From Sitta carolinensis (Eukaryota; Chordata; Aves; Passeriformes; Sittidae), in assembly GCA_032173965.1 (NCBI GenBank), contig CM063284.1, positions 138,297,625-138,361,624 of the forward strand: a stretch of 64,000 nucleotides of DNA, written 5' to 3'. A program made the position numbers and the translations under genes. The notes under the pieces are model-generated. The model was given only the letters and a program-made list of their open reading frames with translations. It had not been told where the DNA came from and did not search any database. Of the stretch, positions 38,429-50,200 are shown in pieces. The stretch's first letter is position 1, and every line of letters starts with the position of its first letter.

Positions 38429-40619
38429 TAATATAAGGAGTGGAGAATATTCAAATAATTCCAGAGACAAAGACAGTACTGAGAATCTGTTATGAGAAAA
38501 TTGCATTTCTTCCTTCATTTTGATTGGTCCAGAGACCAGGGCAAGATATACACTATTTCCAGGATTTTCATCCACTCTTACTGTCATGAAAATTGTGACA
38601 GCAAAAAAGACCAACTGTGTTTTTGCTGACTAATACTTTTTCTGGATAATAAATGTCAATGCAAAACATCTGTGATCCATATTAAAAGCTTTACAACACT
38701 ACTTTTACTTCACACATTCAGAAGTTTACTACCTTTCCTGAGGCAAAAAATAATTTGACCAAGAAAAAATTTAGTGTTAGATCAAAGCTGGAGCACTCTT
38801 TGACACTCATGTCTCTTTTTAAAGATCTACATCTGATTTGTGTCCATGGATCAATCCATCTAATGAAAAATACTTTCCTGATGAAAAATGAAGGGTTGAC
38901 TGATGAATGAGACAAACATTTAGAGAAGATGGGGTCTAGATAATGAGATCCACTCATGCAAAACTACACACTTTGAAAGAAATTGAGAACTTTTTCTGTA
39001 TTTCAGACTCCATAAATAATTTGATTCATTCATACCATAGCATCATATAAGGGTTTTTGGGGACTCTTTACCTAGACAGGACAATCAGCAAATTTCTTTA
39101 ATCTATTTTGTTTGTGGCCTAAATTTGGAAATGTTTAGACTCTAGTGTCTGGGGCCAGAGAGGTGAAATTATTAAACAAGTGCAACAGACAGATGGACCA
39201 ATAGGAAAATATTTGGCTGTATCTGTGGTGCCACTAATAGTGACATCCCAGGAAATGCTTGTGCTAGCCTGTGACAGCAACTTTCAAACTTTATTGTTCC
39301 CTGGAGCTTTTGGGTTTTAAGAAAAGACTATCTAAGCCTCAAGTTCAAAAATAAGCAATTAATTTCCCAAACTGCTAAATTTTCATTAATTAATTGTTGG
39401 ACAAAATCACATAAAGATATTCTAAAATGGCATGTTCACACGTGTTGCATTTTGCATACAACTTGAACCAGCTGGTGTACGATGTTTCCATTAAAATTGC
39501 AGTGGATTTAAAAATCTGCTTCTTTTCCATAATTCTAAAGAAAAAACTTTAAAAGCTAAAAAGACCATTATGCCCAGTCCCAAAGGAAGATGTGTCAGAT
39601 CAGTGGAATTATAGTGTAAATCTATATGGCAGAAATGCTGAGCAGCAGAATCAGTAAAATGTGAAGGATTTTATAACTTTTTGAAAATGTAAGGGGTTCA
39701 CCTGTCAGACTGCACCTGACCTCCCATCCTAGAAATTCAAGGTGCAGTCTAGGTTTTAATTTTCATTTCCTTTTAGGTAGGATGTGTTGCCCTGAAGTAC
39801 AAAATTCTGAAACAAAGCTGTACTTTCCTTTCCAGTGTAAGAATCTGGGTCCATCTCTGAACAGCATGTTTGTCAGGCAACCTTACGCATTCAGAGCTGG
39901 AATAGAATTGATGATCTTCAGCCTCAGGAGTGCAGATTTCTTCTGCCTGCTAAGCCAAAACACTAACTTAGAAAGTAAAAAGTGTGTTTCAGTAACTGAA
40001 ACATATAGCATTATTCAGAACCAAATCACAGCCTATTGTAAAGAATAGAGGGAGAAGAATGTCTAGCTCAAGGTAATTGCATTAAAATACTGTCTCTCTC
40101 TGGTCCTTATCCAAAACCTACTGGAATATAGGAAACCCTGCTCATACCCTTTTCACTGTCCTGTTCCTTATTCTGTGAGTTTGTACAGTCAAAAGTACTC
40201 AAATGAATATCTTTCATGGAAAACAAGGCTATGAGAGAAAGTGACAAAAGCTAAATTGACTTGTTCTTTCATTGGAAAAAACAGCATACAATTCTTAACT
40301 ACTTTGAAGCTCTCTTAGCTGGGGAATGGAAACAATATGTAAACAATGCCAAATTTTGGTTGTTTTTATTTATTTTTAAGAACCACTTGTGATAATCCCT
40401 ATGTGGACCATGTACAAGGCTTATAGATAACCAAAATAGGAACAAACCTATAAAAAGGCTGTGCAGTCTTCAGGCACTTTTTGTCTTCTACTAGTCAGAG
40501 GAAGTGTCTTACAGACAAACACAACTGGGCCAACTGGGTTGCAAATGAACATATTCAATTTTTCAGGGAATAGCAGTTCAATATTCTGGTTTACTACAGG
40601 GCTAAACTGGAAGAAAAGC
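38429..40619. other. AT-rich sequence with a short perfect hairpin
   Basis: No supported gene. At 39707-39717 and 39740-39750 an 11-base perfect inverted repeat (AGACTGCACCT and its complement) encloses 22 bases. This is too short for a typical miRNA precursor. Confidence 0.55.
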
Positions 40620-40643
40620 TTTTTTTTTTTTTTTTTTTTTTTT
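40620..40643. repeat. Poly(T) run of 24
   Basis: An uninterrupted run of 24 T. It could be the complement of a poly(A) tail, but no processed pseudogene or SINE is recognisable upstream or downstream. Confidence 0.95.
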
Positions 40644-40789
40644 ATGCCTTCCTTGGCCTTCAGTCCTTATTCATGCATGCACCTTTTTATTTTTTTCTCT
40701 GAAGAGTTATTCTTCAAAAGCTGCAGCGATCATGAATGTCAGAGCAGAGCAGCTGGGAGATTCAGCTGATGCAGGGCACAGCCATCTGC

Positions 40790-41005
40790 TTAGACAGACT
40801 GCACCATGACACACAGATGGATTCAGGAGACCTAGGTTTAATCCCAAGTTTTCTAAAGAAGTTCTGGCAACATATTGCTGTGTGCCTCAGTTTCCACCAT
40901 TATCAAATGAAAATAATAAGCATTTACTGTATAGGCGCCTAATGTAAATGAATTAGAGTGTGAAAGCCATGATATCGCCAGATACCTAAAGTGAAGTTTG
41001 AAGTA
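40790..41005 (+). mobile_element. MIR-type ancient tRNA-derived SINE
   Basis: The order of blocks follows the MIR/CORE-SINE consensus. A tRNA-related part has a CAGGAGACCTAGGTTTAATCCC-like stretch near 40828-40850. The core GCTGTGTGCCTCAGTTTCC follows at about 40879-40897, then an ATCAAATGAAAATAATAAGCA-type stretch and a weaker 3' portion. MIR elements were active before the radiation of living amniotes, so such copies in birds are very old. Divergence is high and both ends are approximate. Confidence 0.72.
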
Positions 41006-43284
41006 CAGTGACATGAACAGAGAACTACTTTTTCATACACTGTAATTTCCAATACTAGGTCAAGATGGTGCTGACAAAATTGTTTCTGTGTTCTTGGACA
41101 TGAAAGTACAATTAAGAACAGAAGCAATAAAAATGCACTGAAGTGGAAAAATAGCTCTGCGTTAAAACTCAAGCCAAACATTTTTATTTGAATCCAAAGT
41201 AGCTTTTAAAAATTAACATAAAATTGAAAGCTAAGACATGATTTTACTGAAAAATCATGCTAATCATTAGCAATCTGGAACAAAAGTTGGGGAATAAATT
41301 AATTTGTCAGCCAGGTGGCCTTTAGTGTGTTTTCCTGAGGCCAAGGATGCATATGGCTTGGAGAAATCCATTTTGTCTGTAACCCAGCCTGCTGAAGCAG
41401 AACTGCAGTCCAAGGAGCAACAAGGTCATCAAAAGTTATTTGTCACTCTTTCCTAATGAGCTGTTCAGACTCTTTGGCATTCATATATGGTGTAAGTACT
41501 GATTCAGGCCTCCCAGATCACAGTTTGATATAAATGATAATCTCACCTGTACTGAAATGCCTTGACCATCTGTACACATTTCTCACGGTCATTCCCATTT
41601 CCTTGGAATTAACACAACTGGCATAGGTTTATGCATCCCTTCACCAACTGCATCTTCTCAGGGGAGAAATATTGGTACTCCACAACTCATCATTGACATA
41701 GCAGCTACTTCCAACTCTACTTTCAAGTTGAAATCCATCCTCTAAAATGCACAAGCATAGCCAAAATGAAACTATATTTTAAAATCCATGTTTGTTCTAA
41801 AGCAATCAAGCAAATTAATGACATAAGATCAAAATTATACTTTTGTATACACAAATGAGCATATTCCTGATAGCTGGCATGTTTTGTTATGTGTAACTGT
41901 ATTTCAGATTGGAAAGATGCCAGTTAAATTTAAGAAATGCTGAAATTTAAGGTGCCCAAATAACTTCAGTTTTCCTGCTATATTTGCATATTATGAAATA
42001 GTTAACTACATAATTGTGTACTTGCTTTTTTTTTTTTTTTCCATTGGCCCTTTATCTCTCCTCAGAAAAACCCGAACATTCTTTTTTATCTCGTTCAGTC
42101 TATGTGTGACTCCAGGCAATACTTTATTTCACTGTCCACTCAATATATGAAGGTGTATTGAAATTGAACTAAAAGTGATAACTCTTCTATTGACAAGGTA
42201 CTATATGGTAAATACTCTTTTTTTTTTCCAAAACAATTCAAATTCTATGTAACTCTTTTTTTAATAGATTCTCTATCAACATACAGAATGTTCAGTACTT
42301 CTGCAAATAATAGCCCAAGTATTTTGAGCTGAAATAACTAGCAATGAAGAGCTAGATTCACAAAAGTATTGAGGTGCACTCATATTTATCACTTCAAGCA
42401 ACCAGCACAAATCACTGCTCAGCTGCTGCTTAGTTTTGTTGTACGCATACCAAAACATGTATGAGTCAAATTGTTGAAAGAGCTGTAACCTGATATTCCT
42501 CACTGGGAAACTGGTGTAAACTGAGCAAAACATGCAGTGTTGTATTAATGAACATTTCCAGATTTACCATTGAACAACCAGACACACTTTTTTTAAAAAA
42601 GAAATAACCTCCTTCTGTGCATGCAGTTTTCTCCTTGATGAAATTATATTTTCCATTCCACTTAAAACTTACAGTCAGTGCCCAGTCTGTGGCAGACTGA
42701 ACCTGTCAGGGAGAATTATTTCTAAAACTAAGGAAATGGATTTAGTGTCATTTACTTAGGATCAAAGTGATGTGAAGCCTAAGAACATTTGTGAATACTC
42801 AGAAAGCAGTAGGAACAGAATGGGTGAGCAAGATGAGATGTGATCACAGAAAAAATTGGTCTATGTGCAGCTTTTTATTTACTGTTTATGAATATTTAAG
42901 GTAGTTATCCGATTAAGCAGAACCTTAACTTTTGAAATATTTCTTGATCGTTCTTGCACTATTACTTTTACAGTTATGCAAATTAACAGATATATTAACC
43001 TACTTGCCACAGCAACCATGAACCAAACACCAGTGACATCCTGAAAAAAATTTATTGACTGTTTATTGGAGAAAATATACATATATAAATGAAAGCAAAT
43101 ACTTATTTATTTGCAGCACTTTCTGTTGAAGATAGAAAGTTTATGGAACTATAATTTAATTAAACTCTATTTTAATGAAAATTAAAATTGGCAACAGGAA
43201 TATCTTAGAGGACCAAGACAGTCTGATTCTCCAGTATAATTCTATATCCTTGATCAGTGAGCAATTGTTACAATAGTTCTTAAT
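41006..43284. other. Unique sequence with possible conserved non-coding stretch
   Basis: No gene supported. The stretch 41280-41660 is unusually rich in mixed, non-repetitive sequence for this window and is discussed as a candidate conserved element. A T run lies at about 42025-42040. Confidence 0.45.
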
Positions 43285-43935
43285 GCATGCAACATGAAGC
43301 CATGCTAGGTTGGTTTAGATCAGCCAAGCCCCAAAGTGTCTCTCTTTTGGGGTAAATAACGTAACTAAACCTTCCAGCTGGCTGCAAAAAGATGAGTACC
43401 TCCAAGCCCTGAGTCAAGCTCCCGGGGCAGAGTTGGCTGCCCAAAACAGCTCTATGGAAGCCAGACTGCTGAACAGAACGTTCTCAAGCAGAGCTTTAAG
43501 AATGCCCATCCAAAGTGAATTAGGCATCCACCTCTGCCTGTGGAAAGACAATCTCTTCCATTTTCAATTCACAGCTACAAAAACTCACTAAGCCATACGC
43601 GTGCATCCTGTAAAATATGCCAACAGTTCTTGAGGGTGTTCCTTTTATATTCGCAGCTTGTAGCTGACATATGGGATGAAATCTTTCTTCTGTTCTTTGA
43701 GGGTTAAGCCTATACCTCACCATCTTTTGATACATACTCCAGTTGGCAGCTGTAGAGTATTTCTTGGTATAACTCGATTATTTCTGTCCTCTCTGTTCAG
43801 TAAATTCAATTGCACATTTAGTTGAAGACTCAGCATGCTAAAGAGGAAGAGGAAAGTTCCCAGGAGCAGAGGCATCCACTATCAGCCCGCATCATGTTTT
43901 AATAAACTAACCATTGTGCCCACAGCACATTTTCC
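43285..43935. other. Unassigned GC-richer segment
   Basis: About 650 bases clearly less AT-rich than the flanks. It contains a CTCCCGGGGCAG patch near 43420, CpG-containing ACGCG near 43597 and an AATAAA near 43901. It could be a diverged LTR or a conserved non-coding sequence. No family start, TATA box or target duplication could be shown. A 71-codon minus-strand frame inside it has no recognisable motif. Confidence 0.35.
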
Positions 43936-45386
43936 CAAGCAGATCCCGCAATGAAGCAGTGAAAAAAAAAATTAAGTTTGTAAATCTATAGGTCTGAAAT
44001 ACAAACAAAGTACCTAAAGGGTAACATAGTCTGAGTGTGGGCAATTCTTGGAACATCCACAAGGAGACATTTGAGTACCTAGATATATATCAAGAAGCTT
44101 TTATTCCAAAAAAATGGAAGGAGCTGCAAAGAAACTGAACTGGATCTTGGACTTTGATGCTACTTTAAGTGCCAAAGTATTTTTGCGGGGCCAACTCAGA
44201 GCATTCAGCTATGCTGAGTTTACACTTGTCACAGCTGAGAGGAAAAGGTAGCTTCCAAAATAGCTTTATACCTCTCTTATTCCTGGGAGCAGTAATGTGC
44301 CAAACCACCCACTGGCACAAATAAATCAAAAAATCAAAAGCTAGCAGGTGGAATTATGGGTAAATGACATGCAAATAAGACTGATCAGAACTGGCTTTTC
44401 TTCTTTCCTCCATAAAGAAAACAGAGTATTCTTTCCTCAAGGCTTTCTGGCTAAGAATCATACAAAAGATAGTCAAGTGTCTATAATCCTTTACTATTAA
44501 CTGGGCTAGACTGTGCAAAACTTGCTTCTGTGGATGAATACTTATTCACAGAAGTCACTGAGTTTTTTGTTAGGTTTTTTTTGTGGTTAGGATTGGGTTT
44601 TTTTCTCCTATTGAATCTGGTAGCTTGTTTTCCTTGATAAGTTTTTATTAATATGAATAAAGACTGTGCAATCAAGCCAAATCCATATTTCAGCTACACA
44701 AAAATACAGGCTTATAATTTTCTCTTGTTCATGCCTTTTATGCTAGGAGTGAGCTTGATCTTTTTCCAAGCTCCAAACAAAATCTAAGAGTTCGTGGAAG
44801 AAATCAGTCTCAAAAATGTCAAGCACAATATAAATGTGTGAAAGCATTTCCACTTAAAAACCATTCCTGTAGGTCCAAATCTCATGCAATCTTCATCTTC
44901 CAGTTAAAAATTTGACCCAAAAGCAACACTTAAGTATCCCCAAACAGTTTTTTCTGGATTTTAGCTACCTTTGTTGGGAAGCTTATAATAGAGAGAACAT
45001 TTTTAGAGTGCCCAGATTTTTAAGGTGTTTGACTCTTTGCTTATGAAAGGATGCAAGGTGGATACAATATCATCATTTATATCAAAATAAGTAATTGTTT
45101 TTTTCCCAGGTTAACTCTTAAATCGTGATGAATAAATAAGATTTTTTTTAAAAAAGTAAACCAGCTATGTCAATTTGAGAGCTATAAACCCTTAATTCTG
45201 ACAGAGAAACAGTATCAGGCCACACTTTTTTCTGCTTTGACTAAAGAAATCTAGCCTTGCATACAAACGTTCATGTCCACTCCAATAGCATTATCAATAG
45301 CATTATCACTAGCTGGAGTTATGCAACAGGCAAATCAAAGATGTTTTTGCCTTTAGTTACCCAAGGGATCATATAGCATCCTCTTG
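43936..45386. other. AT-rich sequence, no feature seen
   Basis: No gene or repeat family recognised. Confidence 0.6.
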
Positions 45387-45412
45387 AAAAAAAAAAAAAA
45401 AAAAAAAAAAAA
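45387..45412. repeat. Poly(A) run of 26
   Basis: An uninterrupted run of 26 A. No retrogene or retrotransposon body could be recognised 5' of it. Confidence 0.95.
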
Positions 45413-47153
45413 GCACTTAGTGCAGAAATATCCAGCTTTCTAGATGAATAAGGATTTGATTTCTCTAGTTAACTGGTTTTAGTCGACTATCTAGTAAATA
45501 GTTTCAATGATTTCTATAGACATCTGCTTATATTTGGTGTTCATTTTATTCACCTATAAACTATTCCTCTCCATCATACAGAAACACTTTACCACTGCAC
45601 TCTATGTATTTCTAGACACTGTGAGGACAAAGGACTGAAAGGAAAAACTTGTTGCAAAAAATCAAACTGACTAAAATTTTTTTTCTTCTTCCACATAGGA
45701 AATAACTTTTTTTCTCTATTCTCCCTTTCTGTAACATCACTGATAAAAGATAACTGAGTTGGAACCATAGCAGTTATAAGAATTAGCTGCTTTTCCTGCC
45801 TGGATTTGCAGCTTTTTGCTGGTGTTTTGGGTTTTGATTGGTTCATTTGTTCATTGGTTTGGGGATTTTGGGGGTTTTCTTTGTATATGTCTGCCTGGGT
45901 GTGTATTATTAACTGAATCACCTGACAGATAGTTGAATTACCAGAAAGAGTTAACAGTTATCAGGACACTTATATTGGTGCTATATGAGTCATTACCGAG
46001 CTATGAAGTCTTACAGCAGAGGTACAACCTCTTTGGCTTTCTTGTCCTGTTCTCTTTCTTCTGCAAGAGAGTTTAAGATCATGATGGCACTCTTGAACAC
46101 AAGAGTAAAACACTGGAAAATATCCAAATTATACAATAGATCTAGCTAAGCAACAGAATGAAATTTTCTGAAGCAACGAGTGAACTTCTTCAGACAGAGT
46201 GAAGCACTTTGTTCCTTGTTTGACTGGAACTCTCATTTTCTGGTCACACCAGTATTTTTAAAATTCTCAGAGCTGACACACGCCAGCATAAAGGAAAATC
46301 AGAAGAGGTAAAAACTGTCAAATTCTGGGGTTTGTGTAAAAGTTAGAAATAGAAGGTTGTTTTTCTATTTCCTTTTAAAGACCAGTCACATGGAAGACTA
46401 TTTTTATCTCCGCGTTTCATAAGCCACTAGACTTTTAGTTAGCAAAATGTTACTTGATTACTAAACCAAAATCGGTTTATTTTTCAAGGAGTGTATTTTC
46501 TTTAGGGAGCCTAGCATCAGAATAATAAATTGATTTAAGTTATGATGTAAAGTCATTACTGCTTTATTTCCTTTGAATCTAAAACATAGGTAATTAGGCA
46601 CTTACAGCTTGAAACTCTGTGCATTACTCACAAATTTTCTTGTGTTCTTTAGTGCATTCTAAATGTCAATTCACTTCTTGTTCCTTTGAAATGTATGTGC
46701 TATTTTTGAGAAATACCAGAATTTTATAGTAGCTTGTCTACAGTAATTGTCAAAAATTGGGAGACAATACTAATGTGCCTCACATTCCTCTTTAGCAACA
46801 AAATAAACAAAAATAGCAAGACCAACTGGGTAGATGAAAAACTAGAAAATCTTCTGAAAACAATGGGAGGCAGCAGGATTCCAGAATGCAGTTGGTTTCA
46901 GCCAAGAATATCGCTTCCATTTTTTGTAGAAAGGAATCTGGTAAAAACTCAGAGTACAATGAAACAAACTGGGAAATGGTGCAACAGACCTCCCATGTGG
47001 ATCACAGTGCACAGCCCAAGTAGAAAACAACAACAGTTGTCACAAAAGGAGCAACCACATAAAAGGGAAAATGTTGCATCCACCAAGTGATGTCCTGCCC
47101 ATGATGAATTTGTTCACCTGTAAAACAAGCTATCATCCTTTTTAATTAAAAAG
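45413..47153. other. AT-rich sequence with a T/G-rich patch
   Basis: No gene supported. At 45815-45882 a T/G-rich patch with several G-runs (including GGGG and GGGGG) forms a second weak G-quadruplex candidate. The 118-codon frame at 46734-47090 shows no family features and looks like chance. Confidence 0.5.
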
Positions 47154-47240
47154 ACAAAACAAAACAAAACAAAACAAAATTAAAGACTTCAAACATTTGA
47201 GCATTTAATTTGGAAACTTTTTTTTTTTTTTCTTTTTTTT
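47154..47240. repeat. (AAAAC)n repeat and nearby poly(T)
   Basis: Four to five copies of AAAAC at 47154-47180 are followed, about 40 bases on, by a T run with one C at 47218-47240. Both are simple-sequence tracts seen directly. Confidence 0.9.
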
Positions 47241-50200
47241 ATGACCAACAGTTTCTAGATATTTTTATGATGTATATTTAACAAATTTTGATCATATTCC
47301 CTGAATGTGTTTCCTGCTATAAAGCTCTAGGACCAGATCTGGCTTCTTATTTCATAAAGTTTTAATATATACATCAATAACAGGCAGTTATGGGCCATTC
47401 AACACAAGAGTGCTTGACTTTAGTTAAAAAATTATGTTCTACCACTCTATGTGAGAAGGTAGAAGAATAAAAGTACTTGCATCTCACTACTGAGATCAAG
47501 GTTCATGGCTGTGGATGACCTTCATAAAGTGGATTTAACTCAATCCCTTCATCTGCCATGCCAAGGAATATATCACCATGCTGAACCAAGAAGACAACCT
47601 AAATTGAAACAAGACATGAACCTATGAAGAAATGAATAATGAACTAGTGTAATTCTGTTGCTGTTACTTTCAGGTAGAAGATGAGGTCAGTGTCAGGTCA
47701 GTGTTCTTCTGAACTTCATCTATCACAGCTTCAGATGTATTTAACTGGTATCAGTTTAGCAATCTTTGTAGGTAAAAATATTCACAATACACAATTAAAA
47801 GTAATGACATCCTCTTGAGCACATATGTACAGAGTGCAAGACACCAGAACAGCTAGGACAGGGCATTTATCAGGTAAATAGTATGCGTTTTATATATAAA
47901 TATTTTCTGTTATACTGGAAGACTTATTAATTGCCTTTTCAGTCCCTTGTGCATGATAGGTTTTTAAAAATAAGAACTGAAGATATGTTGACCTGAAGGA
48001 CCAGGCTACATTCAGAAGATAAGTAATTTTATGTCTTCCTGTATTATTTTCTAGCAGAAGAATAATTATTAAAATAACAAGTTTATACTGTTGTAACAAT
48101 GATGGAAACATAAAGGAGATAGAATGAGGCAAAACTAAACTGCTATGTAAGATGTTACACACTTTTTACCTAAGTGAGGATGCTCTAGGCTGGAACAACT
48201 TACCTACAAACACTGTACAGGTTCATACAGGATTCCAGAATACCCCACATATTTTTATGTGGTGCAGTATGTGATTTGTTTTGGCACACTACCTAACTCA
48301 CAAATAGTAGCCACTCCCTGGCATGACCCTTCTAATACTCCACTTGAACCACATATATTTACCATTTGACATTATCCCATCAGCCAGGGCTAAAATATGC
48401 CTCATAAATGAATAAAAATTTTTTGCCGATAAGTTATGGGACAAATTAAGGACAATTTGGGTCATGGGGAAAATATTGTGTACTAGATTTACTCAAACGG
48501 CTACTACAGGGTTTAGGGACCAAATGGAGCACAATGCTGATGTATCTGGAATTTTTTTTTTTTTTTGATTGGGAGGCAAGGATATTTTGGTAAGTTCCAT
48601 GGAAGGATGTTAGAGATTTGTTTGGGAATCCAGGCATGTGCCAGTACAAAGATGTATGGCACAACACACTGCAAGTTAGAATATTCACAGTATATTTGTT
48701 CAAGGGCAGGAGGCATGGGACATGATGCCCTTTCCTATGTCAGTGGATCACGGGACACAATACACTTTATTCACTTTATTCCTGTTGATTTTTGATTCTG
48801 TGATAGCTTACAACAAAAAAACTTTGTTGTTCTGTGCCCTACAATCTTCAGACAAGTTCCCAGGTAACAGGAATCCCTATAGTTCAGCACTGTGTTACCA
48901 GACAGATGTGACAAAAATTTCCCCATGCAAACTCTGAAAGTCACAAAGGAATGAAGCCAAACTTCACTCTTCTGTGAAACAAAAGATCCACAATAGGTAG
49001 GCAATGTCAAAAAAAAAGTAGTTTTCCAGAATTCAAGCAGTTTGTATAGATAGAATAGTACAGGCTAGGCTGCACAAAGGAACTCAAAATGCAAAAAAAT
49101 GCATGCAGATACTCCTTAGGTTTGTGTTCAACTTTCTACAAAGTATTAGTCTCATAATTCTTGCATTAGACTTTTCCAAATACCTCAGATGCAGACCTTT
49201 TCTGTACTCAGCTCTGGAGATGAAGAAAATAAACTTCTCTTTAAGACCAGTCACCAGCGCAGCATTTCAATGAAGGAATGAGACTAAATGAGATTGTGAG
49301 TCTTCCCAGAGAGCCATCTTTATACTGTTAGTTCATCCTCTTCTCTAATGGCTTTGGCTGTAAAAGGACATATATTTCCCAAAGACAGACATTCGCACGT
49401 TGAAATAACCCTGCAAAGAAGTGGGAAAGTTATTTGTGGCAATGGAAGCAGGATGACTGCCTGGGGTTGTTTGTGTTACAGCTGTCACAACCTCTGCCTT
49501 ATAACAGCAATACTGGAGACTTTCTCAATGTGAGCCACTGGCAAGCATAGCCCCTCCTTTGCCTCAGTCAAGGTGGCAGAGGAAGTGTTGGCAAGCTTCC
49601 ACCCCAGAAAAGTTAAAATTATGGGACAATGCCAATCTGAACACCTGTCCTTTCTAAACAGCTTTTGCCAAGATACATCTTGAAATTAAGCTGGATTAAG
49701 TCAGGACAGTCTGTGGTAGAGACTTTGATAAGACTGAGCTAGATATTGGAAAAAAACCCTAGGACAAGCAGGTAACAAAGAACTTTTGGAATAACTGTGT
49801 TGTTTTAGGGCTGATAAGATTTTACTGTGGACTCACTCATCGGTATCTCAGGGCTGTGTTTCATCTGCCAGTACTCTAATGGGTGGCAAGGGATTGGTGC
49901 CTCCTGCCTGATGTCACAGACAGAAGCAGAACTGAGGAGGATATCCTGCCCTTCCTGTGAAGGCATTCATGAAGCCTGTGAGGGGCTCCATGATTGGGTT
50001 GAAGCCTTATCATTTCCCTTTTATTATTCAACTAGTTAAACTGCATGGTTCCCAGGGAAACATAAATCTGGGTGCAATTTTCAGGGTATTTCAGGTCTAG
50101 GAAAGTTATAAACAGGCAGTAGAAACCTGTGCTGACAGTAAAATCTTGTACTCTACTCCATTTGTTCCATTAATCCTTTAATTGCATCCTTACAGGAGTT

